From contig OZ242258.1 of the NCBI GenBank assembly GCA_965207025.1, forward strand, positions 558,001 through 622,000: 64,000 nucleotides of DNA, written 5' to 3'. The notes beneath the pieces were generated by a model. That model was not told the DNA's origin, did not search any database, and saw only the letters and a program-made list of their open reading frames with translations. The translations under genes and the position numbers were made by a program. Source of the stretch: Bin87 sp034423595 (GTDB lineage Bacteria > Chloroflexota > Dehalococcoidia > Lucifugimonadales > UBA3495). Below are positions 17,475 to 25,729 of the stretch, piece after piece. How positions within the stretch are numbered: position 1 is the first letter of the stretch; each line of letters starts with the position of its first letter.

Positions 17475-18206
17475 CTACGCGCTGCCGAGGAAAACTTGGG
17501 TGAGGATGTCGGTGTCGCGGATGGACTGGGGTGTGCCGTTGTGGACTATGGCGCCCTTGTCCAGGACGTAGGCGCGATCAACGATGTCCAGTACCCCCTT
17601 GATGTTATGCTCGACCACCATGATGGTGGTGCCCAGGCGCTCGCTGATTTCGGCAACCTTCTGGAAAACCTCTTTGACGATGATGGGGGCGAGGCCGAGG
17701 GTTGGCTCGTCGAGCAATAACAACTCGGGGGAGGCCATGAGGCCCCGTCCCAGCGCCAGCATCTGCTGCTGGCCGCCGGACATCTGGCTGGCCACGTCCC
17801 GGCGCTTCTCGTACAGGACGGGGAACAACTCCATCACTGAATCCAGGCGGCGGGCCTTTTCCGCCCGGTCGTTGAGATACAGGCAGCCCATCTCGAGGTT
17901 TTCGGCGATGGAGAGGTGCGTGAAGACGCGCCGACCCTGGGGAACGAAGGCGATGCCTTCCTTGACGATTTGGTGGGTTTCGGCGGCCAGAGGCTGCTGC
18001 CGCCAGTACACGGTTCCCGCAACTACCGGAGCAAGGCCCATCACGGCCTTGAGGACGGTGGACTTGCCAGCGCCGTTTGGACCCATAACCGCGACGACCT
18101 CGCCGGCGTGGACGTCCATGGATACGTCGTCCAACGCGCGGACGGCGCCGTACTCTACCGCGATGTTGGTAAGTTCGAGAAGTGGCGGGTCGCCGTTCTG
18201 AGTCAT
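17475..18206 (-). CDS. livF: Branched-chain amino acid ABC transporter ATP-binding protein LivF
   Basis: One of two ATPases powering a LIV-type importer. The 243-aa product has Walker A (GPNGAGKST), the signature SGGQQQMLALGRGL, Walker B (LLLLDEPTLGLAP) and the H-loop (VVEHN). I chose ATG 18206 (MTQNGDPPLLEL); the longer frame adds 22 residues without family likeness. It is the last gene of the minus-strand livH-livM-livG-livF cluster, separated from livG by about 115 bases containing a short inverted repeat. Confidence 0.93.
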   Translation of the reverse strand: MTQNGDPPLLELTNIAVEYGAVRALDDVSMDVHAGEVVAVMGPNGAGKSTVLKAVMGLAPVVAGTVYWRQQPLAAETHQIVKEGIAFVPQGRRVFTHLSIAENLEMGCLYLNDRAEKARRLDSVMELFPVLYEKRRDVASQMSGGQQQMLALGRGLMASPELLLLDEPTLGLAPIIVKEVFQKVAEISERLGTTIMVVEHNIKGVLDIVDRAYVLDKGAIVHNGTPQSIRDTDILTQVFLGSA

Positions 18207-18322
18207 GGTACTTTCCGAGATTGGGATTGGGGCGTCGGTGACAGGAGGTTGGTGCGGGGCTTTCACCCTCACCCTAGCCCGCTCCCTTGACGGGAGAGGG
18301 GACTGTCGAATTTTTCTGGGGT

Positions 18323-19081
18323 CTATGCGCCGAGATAAGCTTCGATTACTTCCTCGCTGTTGAGGACGGGTTCCACGTCACCGGCGGCAAGGAGAGTGCC
18401 GCTGTCCAGCACGATGATGCGGTCGGAAAGTTCCCGGACGATCTCCATGTTGTGGGAAATGAAGACGATGGTGTGGCCGTCTTCGCGCAGCTGTTTCATG
18501 ATGTCTTTGACCCGCTCAATCATCTGAGGAAAAAGGCCGGCAAAAGGCTCGTCCATCAGGTAGGTATTGACGTTCATGGCCAAGGCGCGGCCGATTTCCA
18601 CGAGCTTGCGCTGCCCATAGGACAAATCCTGGGCGAGGGAATCGCGCTTGTCCCACATCCCGACCTGTTCCAGGATCGCCTGGGTCTTTTGCCTGGTGGA
18701 GGGCCTGGCGCGCTCGAACAAGGACGGGAACAGCCGACGTTCGGTGAGCACAACCATGATGTTGTCCCATACGGTGATCTGGTCGAAGAGGCGCACCTCC
18801 TGAAAGGTACGGGTGAGGCCGTGGTCGGGGGTCTCGTGGGCCTTGACCACGCGGAGGCCCTCGCCGTCGATGACGACCATGCCGCCGTCCAGGGGCAGGA
18901 CGCCGCTGAGCAGGTTGACCAACGTGGACTTCCCGGAACCGTTGGGGCCGACGATGCTGGTTGTGCCCTGGCGGGGGATGACCAGGGTCAACTCGTCCAC
19001 GGCGCGCACGGCACCGAAGAGCTTGGAGATAGATTGGGTTTCCAGCGCGTAATCGGTCTGTTCAAATTGTATCGATGTCAC
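18323..19081 (-). CDS. livG: Branched-chain amino acid ABC transporter ATP-binding protein LivG
   Basis: This 252-aa ATPase has Walker A (GPNGSGKST), a LivG-type Q-loop region (LTRTFQEVRLFDQITVWDN), a signature with altered first residues (LSYGQRKLVEIGRAL), Walker B (YLMDEPFAGLFP) and the H-loop (FISHNM). The longer Q-loop insert separates it from LivF. Its start overlaps the livM stop by four bases (ATGA), showing translational coupling. Confidence 0.93.
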   Translation of the reverse strand: MTSIQFEQTDYALETQSISKLFGAVRAVDELTLVIPRQGTTSIVGPNGSGKSTLVNLLSGVLPLDGGMVVIDGEGLRVVKAHETPDHGLTRTFQEVRLFDQITVWDNIMVVLTERRLFPSLFERARPSTRQKTQAILEQVGMWDKRDSLAQDLSYGQRKLVEIGRALAMNVNTYLMDEPFAGLFPQMIERVKDIMKQLREDGHTIVFISHNMEIVRELSDRIIVLDSGTLLAAGDVEPVLNSEEVIEAYLGA

Positions 19082-20133
19082 AGGCGATACCTCCCTACTA
19101 GGCCCTGGGGCCGGAACAGCATGAGCAGCACCAGCAGGATGCCGAGAATGACCTGCCGGGCCTGACCGATGTACTCAGTGGGCAGGAAGGGAATGAAGCG
19201 CATGCCCTCCTCCAGCAGGACGAAAGCCATCGCGCCCAGCAATGAACCCCAGATGGTGGCCAGCCCGCCCAGTATCACGATGGCGACCAGCAAGACGGAT
19301 TCGAGGAGGATGAACGAGTTGGGGTCGATGAAGGTGGTCCAGCTGGCGAACAGGCCGCCGGCGATGCCGGCCATCATGGCGGAAATGACCCACACGGCCA
19401 GCTTGTAGTGGGTGGCCTGGTATCCGAAGACCTCGATGGCCTGCTCGTCTTCGCGGATGGCGGTGAGCACGCGACCGAAGGACGAGGACGTGATGAACCA
19501 TGAAAAGAGCATCGCCGCAGCGAGAAATACCAGGCAAAGCAGCAGAAATTCCAGTTCACCGTCGAAGTACCAACCGCCAACCTGGGGACGGGCTATTTCA
19601 TGGATTCCGAACGCGCCCCGCGTAACGGGCCGCAGGTTCAGGAAGACATTGAAGGCTATGATGGCAAACCCAAAGGATGCCAGGACGAATATGTCGTCGC
19701 GGAAGCGATTGAACACCACGCCAACCAGTATGGCAGCAAGACCGGCCAGCAGGGCGCATATCGGAAGCGCGGCGAAGAAGGGCCAGCCGAAGGTGGGGAT
19801 GGCCTCGGTCCGGAGTTGCTCGTAGGCCGGGTCGGAGGTGAGGATGGCCATGGTGTAAGCGCCGATGCCGAAGAATCCGATATGGCCGACGGAGAGCAGT
19901 CCGGTGAACCCGACGACCAGGTTGAGGCTGACGGAAAGGATGGCCCAGATAGCGAAGACAGTGCCGATGATTACAGCGAAGCCAGTGCCCTGCCAGAACA
20001 TGAAGGCGATGGCCCAACCAATGATGAACAGGTTGGCCCATAACTCAATGTTGCCGCGGGCGTAGCGGGACAGTTCTCCCGGATTGCGCGCCAGCGCGGC
20101 CAGCTCACGTATGCGCTGCGTATCGACCGGCAC
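19078..20133 (-). CDS. livM: Branched-chain amino acid ABC transporter permease LivM
   Basis: The 351-aa product has about ten membrane helices and the LivM landmarks LNLVVGFTGLLSVGHIGFFGIGAY and the cytoplasmic coupling segment GRVLTAIREDEQAIEVFGY, followed by GGLATIWGSLLGA. It pairs with LivH to form the channel. Its stop overlaps livG and its start lies four bases after livH. Confidence 0.93.
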   Translation of the reverse strand: MPVDTQRIRELAALARNPGELSRYARGNIELWANLFIIGWAIAFMFWQGTGFAVIIGTVFAIWAILSVSLNLVVGFTGLLSVGHIGFFGIGAYTMAILTSDPAYEQLRTEAIPTFGWPFFAALPICALLAGLAAILVGVVFNRFRDDIFVLASFGFAIIAFNVFLNLRPVTRGAFGIHEIARPQVGGWYFDGELEFLLLCLVFLAAAMLFSWFITSSSFGRVLTAIREDEQAIEVFGYQATHYKLAVWVISAMMAGIAGGLFASWTTFIDPNSFILLESVLLVAIVILGGLATIWGSLLGAMAFVLLEEGMRFIPFLPTEYIGQARQVILGILLVLLMLFRPQGLVGRYRL

Positions 20134-20137
20134 GGAA

Positions 20138-21520
20138 TCACCTCCGGGGCAACAGGCCCTGGGGCCAGAAGGACAGGAATAGTATCAGGAGGATGAAGGC
20201 GATGGCGTCTTTCCATTCGCCGGCCAGGTCCCAGATGCCGAACTGCTCGACGATGCCCAGGATGAAACCGCCCACGATGGCCCCATAGAGGTTGCCGATG
20301 CCGCCGACAACGGATGCGATCCAGCCCTTGAGCAGCAGCAGCAGGCCCATGCGGGGCTGCACGGCAGTGTCGTGACCGTTGAGGATGCCCCCCAATGCCG
20401 CGTACATGGAACCGATGAAGAACACGGCGGCGATGATCACGGTGGTGTTGATGCCGACTACCTTGGAGACTTCCTCGTCGTCGCCGATGGCACGCACCGC
20501 GCGGCCAAACGAGGTCTGCCGCAGCATCAGCCAGAGCACGGCGAAACCGGCCAGGGCTACCCCGATGCCAAAGACGTTGAATCCCTTGATGCGAGCGCCG
20601 GCGATCTTCCAGGTCTCGCTGCCGAAGGCGTTGGGCAGCGGACGCGGCGCGCTCTCGAACACGATGACGATGAACGCGGCAATAGCCAGCAGGACGCCAA
20701 GTGACGCCACCAGCATGATGAGCGGCGAGCGGGCGCGCTGACGCATATAGACGTAGAGTCCCCGGTAGAGGGCGAGGCCAACCGCTCCGGCCAGCAGACA
20801 GGACACCGCCCAACTGAGGTACAGGCCCGCGCCCGGAGCATTGGCGACCAGGTAGCCGCACCACGCGCCCAGGGCGGCGGCGGGAATGGAGGCAAGGGCC
20901 GCGAACAGACCTAGGCGGGCGTTGGGAAACACCGATTGTACGGACCACCAGGAAACGTAAACGGCAGCCACCGCCACCGCGGCGCCGACGGCCGGGCTCA
21001 GCATGATGTGAATAATCGCGGGATACGACAGGACGACGCCGGTGTAGCCGCCAACCGCGCCGGCCATCAGGCCGACGACGAAACCGATGGTGTTCGGACT
21101 GAAGCGACTGCGCAGACGCGGATACAGGACCTGGTGAAGAGTCCAGCCGACCACGCCGGCGACGATTGCAGCGAACACCGCGTTTACATAGACGCTGTTG
21201 ACATCGAAGCGGCTGCCGAGGGCAGGGGAAGTCCGCAGGTAGAAGACACCATATGCTCCAAGGGCGGCGGCGGCTCCGTAGTAGAGATCGAAGAACCAGA
21301 CAGTGCTGTACACCAGGGTGAAGCCCATGGCCAACAGGGCGTACACTGCGCCGACGGCGAGTCCGTTGAAGGCGAACTGCATGGCCTGTGGCGGAGACTG
21401 GCCGATCTTCCACGCGATGTAGGCGATGGCGGCCGTGGCCAGGACCAGGGCGAGCATACGAGTGCCCGGAATATTCACCAACCGGGGCAGCCCGCGGGCG
21501 GAGTCACGTTGAGTGGACAC
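20138..21520 (-). CDS. livH: Branched-chain amino acid ABC transporter permease LivH, enlarged
   Basis: The C-terminal half carries LivH landmarks (LRQTSFGRAVRAIGDDEEVSKVVGI, GGILNGHDTAVQPRMGLLLLLKGW, GGIGNLYGAIVGG) and the N-terminal half has LAVGAVYALLAMGFTLVYST. LivH permeases are usually about 290-310 aa; this one is 460. The extra 150 or so residues lie at about 90-245, between the first and second conserved blocks, and contain four or five additional hydrophobic segments. GTG 21520 follows GAGGA. No periplasmic binding protein (livJ) is encoded nearby, so it must be elsewhere. Confidence 0.88.
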   Translation of the reverse strand: MSTQRDSARGLPRLVNIPGTRMLALVLATAAIAYIAWKIGQSPPQAMQFAFNGLAVGAVYALLAMGFTLVYSTVWFFDLYYGAAAALGAYGVFYLRTSPALGSRFDVNSVYVNAVFAAIVAGVVGWTLHQVLYPRLRSRFSPNTIGFVVGLMAGAVGGYTGVVLSYPAIIHIMLSPAVGAAVAVAAVYVSWWSVQSVFPNARLGLFAALASIPAAALGAWCGYLVANAPGAGLYLSWAVSCLLAGAVGLALYRGLYVYMRQRARSPLIMLVASLGVLLAIAAFIVIVFESAPRPLPNAFGSETWKIAGARIKGFNVFGIGVALAGFAVLWLMLRQTSFGRAVRAIGDDEEVSKVVGINTTVIIAAVFFIGSMYAALGGILNGHDTAVQPRMGLLLLLKGWIASVVGGIGNLYGAIVGGFILGIVEQFGIWDLAGEWKDAIAFILLILFLSFWPQGLLPRR

Positions 21521-21604
21521 GGATAGGTCCTCACATGAGTTATTCAGGCATTTACAAGTGCGGAAATAATATCATACGGATTGACTTTGAAAGAGTCGCA
21601 TGGG

Positions 21605-21742
21605 GGCAGGGTCTTCCGATTATCCGGCGTGTCATTGCGACCCCGCACTTGATGCGGGGGTGGCAATCTCGTTTCGACTGCACAGGTCTGACGGGATTGC
21701 CGCGTCGCTACCGCTCCTCGCAATGACAATCGAAAGACCCTG
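21605..21742. repeat. Inverted-repeat element, copy 2
   Basis: It is near-identical to the reverse complement of copy 1 over most of its length, including the internal GTTTCGACTGCACAGGTCTG. One arm carries an insertion with its own small hairpin (CCCCGCACTTGATGCGGGG). The outer arms are GGGTCTTCCGATT and AATCGAAAGACCC. Confidence 0.8.
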
Positions 21743-21761
21743 GCGTGAGGAGCGGTTGCAG

Positions 21762-21790
21762 TTGACACTGTGACGCGCATGGGGCTAAAT
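21762..21790 (+). promoter_or_regulatory. Promoter of the P450 gene
   Basis: Perfect TTGACA at 21762-21767 and CTAAAT at 21785-21790 are 17 bases apart (TAAATT at 18 bases is equally possible). The predicted leader is about 28 bases. Confidence 0.6.
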
Positions 21791-21824
21791 TGGCGCACAG
21801 AAACCTTGTTTGCGAGGCTTTACG

Positions 21825-23054
21825 ATGCTGAAAGACCGGATTCACGACGAACTGCTCTCCCCGGAGAACCTACGGAATCCCTATCCGTACTATGCCATGC
21901 TCCGCGAGGAAGCCCCCGTCTATTGGAACCAGAAGTTCGACACGTGGGTGGTGACGTCCTACGAGGCGGTGGTGTGGGCGCTGCGGCACCAGGAGCATTT
22001 TTCATCCGAGGTGTTCCTACGCGACGAAAAGCCGCCCAGCCCGCCGATTTCGGAAGAGGACTTTCCCAAGTACAAGTTCAACCTGGAATACATGAACAAC
22101 TGGTTCATTCGCCGGGACCGGCCTGATCACCTGCGGATGCGAAAGACCGTGCATCCGGTATTCAATCCCAAGTACATCGACAACCGTTTCCGGACGATGG
22201 TGCAGAACATCATCCAGGACCTGCTCCAGGACTTTGACCCAGAGAGCGGCGAGATGGACGTTCTGAGAGACTTCGCCAACGCCATGCCGGTGCTGGTGAT
22301 CGCCAACTGGCTGGGTATGCCGGCGGAGGACCGGGAGTTCATCCGCACCCTGTCGCGGCAGCTGCTGTCCCTGGACCAGGAATCGCCCGACCGGCACACC
22401 CGGGTCCACGAGGCAATCACCACGCTGAACGACTACGTGAACCCGCTGGTGGAGACGCGGGTGAGCGAGCCGTCCGACGACCTGCTTTCGGTCCTGGCCA
22501 TCGGCGAGCGCGAGGGCGAGTTGAGCCGCGAGGAAGTGCTGGGCAACACCCTGCTGCTGCTCATCGCCGGCCACCAGACCACTATCAACCTGGTAGGCAA
22601 CGGGACGATGGCCCTGATGCGGAATCCAGAGCAGTGGAACATGCTCAAGGAAGACGACAGCCTGCTGGTGCGCGCGACGGAAGAGCTGCTGCGGTACGAC
22701 TCGCCGGTGAAACGGGCGCCGCGCATTGCGCTGGAGGACATTGAGCTGGGGGGCCAGAAGATCCGCGAGGGCGAGAAGGTGATGGTAATCATCAACGCGG
22801 CCAACCGGGATCCGATGGCCTTCGAGAACCCGGAGGACCTGGACATCACCCGCTACCCGAACCCGCACGTGGCCTTCGGCGGCGGCATCCACCACTGCCT
22901 GGGCGCGAACCTGGCGCGGTTGGAGGGGCAGGAAGCGTTCCGCGCCCTGACCCGCAAGTTCCCGCCCCTCAAGTTCGCCAGCGATCCGAACGAGCTGGAA
23001 TACCACAACCTGCTGAACATCCGCGGTGTGGTGAGTTTGCCAGCGGAGTGGTAG
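21825..23054 (+). CDS. Cytochrome P450
   Basis: The 409-aa product is a soluble bacterial P450, a haem monooxygenase. It has the I-helix motif AGHQTT (about residues 247-252), the ExxR motif in EELLRYD, and the haem-binding loop FGGGIHHCLGA with Cys358 as thiolate ligand. The I-helix usually has an acidic residue before the Thr pair; here it is Gln. No ferredoxin or reductase gene is adjacent, so electrons must come from elsewhere. ATG 21825 is preferred; an in-frame ATG at 21810 adds five residues. Substrate unknown. Confidence 0.95.
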   Translation: MLKDRIHDELLSPENLRNPYPYYAMLREEAPVYWNQKFDTWVVTSYEAVVWALRHQEHFSSEVFLRDEKPPSPPISEEDFPKYKFNLEYMNNWFIRRDRPDHLRMRKTVHPVFNPKYIDNRFRTMVQNIIQDLLQDFDPESGEMDVLRDFANAMPVLVIANWLGMPAEDREFIRTLSRQLLSLDQESPDRHTRVHEAITTLNDYVNPLVETRVSEPSDDLLSVLAIGEREGELSREEVLGNTLLLLIAGHQTTINLVGNGTMALMRNPEQWNMLKEDDSLLVRATEELLRYDSPVKRAPRIALEDIELGGQKIREGEKVMVIINAANRDPMAFENPEDLDITRYPNPHVAFGGGIHHCLGANLARLEGQEAFRALTRKFPPLKFASDPNELEYHNLLNIRGVVSLPAEW

Positions 23055-23082
23055 CCTCGGCACCGGACGTTATCGCTACGTT

Positions 23083-23111
23083 GTAGGGGCGGGTTTGAAA
23101 CCCGCCCCTAC
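23083..23111. repeat. 29-bp palindromic repeat, copy B
   Basis: GTAGGGGCGGG and CCCGCCCCTAC arms around TTTGAAA, 29 bases after the P450 stop and just past the end of the convergent regulator gene. It may act as a bidirectional terminator. Confidence 0.8.
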
Positions 23112-23155
23112 GATTGTCTCGTTTGCGGCGCGCGACTTGCGTGGTGTTGGTTTGC

Positions 23156-23866
23156 CTACGGCTCCATCATGCCGTAGCCGACGTTTTTGACCGTGCGGAA
23201 ATAGGTGGCGTTGCCCGTTTCCAGCTTGTAGCGGAGACGGCGGATGTGGACGTCCACGGTGCGAGTGCCGCCGATGTTCTCCACGCCCCAGACGTTGGCG
23301 AGCAACTGGTCGCGGGTGAATACCCTGCCGACGTTTTCCATCAGGAACAGCAGCAGCTGGAACTCCAGCCATGCGAGGTCCACCGGCTTGCCGTTGGCGG
23401 CGACCTGGTAGGTATCCGGATTGAGGACAATGCCACCGACGCGGATTGTATCCGCCGATGCGTTGACAGCCCGGTGGCGTTGAGCAAGGCGCAGGATGCG
23501 CTTGATCAATTCCGACGGCGCGCAGGGTACGGTTACGAAATCGTCGGAGTCGTGATAGAGGTCGGGGTCGTCGAGGTCTTCGTTGGCGATGCAGCGAAGG
23601 ACCAGGGGCGCCGATTCGTCATCTCGGCGGTCGGGAGCATCCAGCTCGGTATCCGATGAAAGGAGAAGGACGCTTGGAGAGTGATGGTCGGATACGGAGT
23701 GCATATCATAGGAGGGCTCGGGCCCCATCAGGACGATTGCTCCGGAGTCTGCGGTCGCAGCCAACGCGCCTTTCATCGACGCCCATTCCTCCTCCTCTCC
23801 CAGCAGGAGAACCCGGGCGGGATCGGGCTGGGCTAGCGACGAGGCTGGTCTGGCGTAAGTGATCAT
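23156..23866 (-). CDS. OmpR-type regulator with a degenerate receiver domain
   Basis: Residues about 140-236 form a winged-helix DNA-binding domain of OmpR/PhoB type (PVDLAWLEFQLLLFLMENVG, FTRDQLLANVWG, TVDVHIRRLRYKLE, VGYGM). The N-terminal 120 residues look like a receiver fold, but the phospho-acceptor position reads VLLLSS instead of a hydrophobic run ending in Asp, and the conserved Lys position reads TVPC. It is therefore unlikely to be switched by ordinary phosphorylation. ATG 23866 is preferred; an in-frame start at 23914 adds 16 residues. No kinase is adjacent. Confidence 0.85.
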   Translation of the reverse strand: MITYARPASSLAQPDPARVLLLGEEEEWASMKGALAATADSGAIVLMGPEPSYDMHSVSDHHSPSVLLLSSDTELDAPDRRDDESAPLVLRCIANEDLDDPDLYHDSDDFVTVPCAPSELIKRILRLAQRHRAVNASADTIRVGGIVLNPDTYQVAANGKPVDLAWLEFQLLLFLMENVGRVFTRDQLLANVWGVENIGGTRTVDVHIRRLRYKLETGNATYFRTVKNVGYGMMEP

Positions 23867-23914
23867 AACGCTGTCAACCTGGGCGGGTAGTGGGATCGTT
23901 CGAGACTGAACCAC

Positions 23915-24349
23915 TGAGCATCATGCCGCCTATGGATTAACGCCCGATTACGAACCCGTTACGCTTTTGTTACAGACTGGGACAGTTTTACATGGATGCA
24001 CAGGATAGACAGGATGCTCATGCGTACCCAGTTTGTCATTGCGAGGAGCGCAGCGACGTGGCAATCCCGCTGGCTGAACGTCGTCTCCTTCGGCGACGAT
24101 ATTGCCACGCTGCGCTCGCAATGACAGTTCGCGGAAAGTGGGTACGAGTGAGAGACAGGATGGGATTTTTTGGAGTCGGGATGGCAACAGTGGGCGCGCA
24201 ATGCAGTTGTTACAAATCGTTAACCCCGGTGCAACAGTGTTGTGGGATGATGGATGCGTTGTACTTTTTCACTACATACCGGTCTGGATGCCGGCTTTCG
24301 CCGGTTCGACAGCAGATAGACCGGACAAGCGCATCGGGGATGGAAGGAA
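23915..24349. other. Intergenic region with repeats
   Basis: This 435-base gap holds inverted-repeat copy 3 and a short hairpin repeat, CCGGCTTTCGCCGG at 24291-24304, of a type often scattered through bacterial genomes. No gene with convincing coding character is seen. Confidence 0.6.
24022..24148. repeat. Inverted-repeat element, copy 3
   Basis: Core ends GTCATTGCGAGGAGCG (24035) and GCTCGCAATGAC (24125) match copies 1 and 2; the internal sequence differs, and the outer arms here are GCGTACCCA and TGGGTACGA. Confidence 0.8.
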
Positions 24350-25729
24350 ATGCTGACTGACGCGACAACGACCAGGCGCTCGCTGAACGAGTGCCTGAAC
24401 GCCGATGGTTCCGTGAAACCGGTCTATCGCAACTTGATGGACAGCATCGACGGCCTGGGGGTCGTTGAGCTGCAACGCCGGTGGAGCGAGGCCAACCGGC
24501 GCGCCACGCTGGACGCTTTCACGTTCATGCTGGACCCTCGAGAGTTCCGGACGGTGCCCACCGACTGGGTGCCGAGGCTGATTCCATCGGACGAGTGGGA
24601 CACCATAGCGAAAGGAGTGGCCCAACGGCTAAAGGCAATCAACCGCTTCCTGCTGGACCTGTACTGCGGCGAGCAGGACGTTGTGCCGCCAGACGTGATG
24701 TATTCCTGCCAATACTACAATCCAGAGTTGCAGGACTACCGTCCGGCCCAGGACGTGTTCGTGCACATCTACGGCATCGACCTGGTACACATGGGCAACG
24801 GGAGGTACGTCATCCTGGAGGACAACCTGCGGATACCGTCGGGCATCACGTACCAGATGAAGACCACCGAAATCGGCCTGAGAGCATTGCCGGAGATGGC
24901 GGAAGGCTACGACATCGTTCCTTACGACATCAGGGCGGCGTACCGCGAGATGTTCGCGTCGCTGTGCGACAAGCCCGACCCGGTGTGCGTGCTGCTCACG
25001 GACAGCAAGTACGGCTCTGCGTTTTTCGAGCACCGCTATCTGTCGGAATTGCTGGGCATCGCGCTGGTTGAAGGTTCGGACCTTTACGTTGGGGCGAATG
25101 GCCGAGTTTGGGCCCGGGCCATGGGCGGCGACTTCGAGGTTGACCTGGTGTACCGGCGGGTGGAGGACCTGGAACTGTTCGTGCCGGGATTGACGGAAGC
25201 ATACCTGGACCATAAAGTTGTGCTGGTGAACGCGATGGGTACCGGCGCCTGCGACGATAAGCTGGTGTTCCTGTGGGTGCCGGACATGATCGAGCGCTAC
25301 CTGGGAGAGCAGGCCATACTCGACCAGGCGGTGAGCTACGACCTGCGTTCTCCAGCCAACCGGGAGTTCGTCCTGCAAAACCTGGACAACATGGTGCTGA
25401 AGACCCGACAGGGGTACGGTGGCTTGGGAGTGTTCATACTGCCGGACCTGGACAAGGGATACCGCAGCCGCCTGGCGCAGCAGTTGATTGAACAACCCCA
25501 GGTGTTCATAGCCCAGGAGACGCTGGACTTCTCACAACATATTATTTTCGATGAGTCGAGTGGCGAGTTTGAGGAGCGCTACGTTGACCTGCGCGTGTTC
25601 GCGGTGCAGAACGGCCACGGGGAGGTGACGGTTTTCCCCGGCGGCCTGACCCGCGTGTCGGAGGCGAACAGCCGGGTCACCAACAACTCATCAGGAGGGT
25701 CATGCAAACCGAGCTGGGTGGTCCGTTAG
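24350..25729 (+). CDS. Circularly permuted ATP-grasp protein
   Basis: The 459-aa product matches the circularly permuted ATP-grasp group (formerly DUF404/DUF407). It has FLLDLYCGEQDVVP, VHIYGIDLVHMGNGRYVILEDN, RIPSGITYQMKT, VDLVYRRVEDLEL, and the nucleotide-binding stretch LKTRQGYGGLGVFI. Such proteins are predicted to join peptides or amino acids using ATP and are regularly encoded with alpha-E and transglutaminase genes, as here. Its 3' end overlaps the transglutaminase gene by 28 bases, and the last dozen residues may not be conserved. Confidence 0.9.
   Translation: MLTDATTTRRSLNECLNADGSVKPVYRNLMDSIDGLGVVELQRRWSEANRRATLDAFTFMLDPREFRTVPTDWVPRLIPSDEWDTIAKGVAQRLKAINRFLLDLYCGEQDVVPPDVMYSCQYYNPELQDYRPAQDVFVHIYGIDLVHMGNGRYVILEDNLRIPSGITYQMKTTEIGLRALPEMAEGYDIVPYDIRAAYREMFASLCDKPDPVCVLLTDSKYGSAFFEHRYLSELLGIALVEGSDLYVGANGRVWARAMGGDFEVDLVYRRVEDLELFVPGLTEAYLDHKVVLVNAMGTGACDDKLVFLWVPDMIERYLGEQAILDQAVSYDLRSPANREFVLQNLDNMVLKTRQGYGGLGVFILPDLDKGYRSRLAQQLIEQPQVFIAQETLDFSQHIIFDESSGEFEERYVDLRVFAVQNGHGEVTVFPGGLTRVSEANSRVTNNSSGGSCKPSWVVR

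Larger units (their letters stand above)
21521..21824. other. Intergenic region with repeat and promoter
   Basis: This 304-base gap separates divergent livH and the P450 gene. It holds inverted-repeat copy 2 and the P450 promoter; otherwise only AT-rich sequence near livH with possible -10 boxes (TATGAT, TATTAT on the minus strand). Confidence 0.7.

Noticed and set aside
18287..19165. Plus-strand frame opposite livG
   Set aside because: livG has all ABC motifs on the minus strand; this frame is its shadow.
21605..21742. Small frames inside the inverted-repeat copies
   Set aside because: The same translations recur in every copy because the DNA is repeated; there is no start signal or family likeness.
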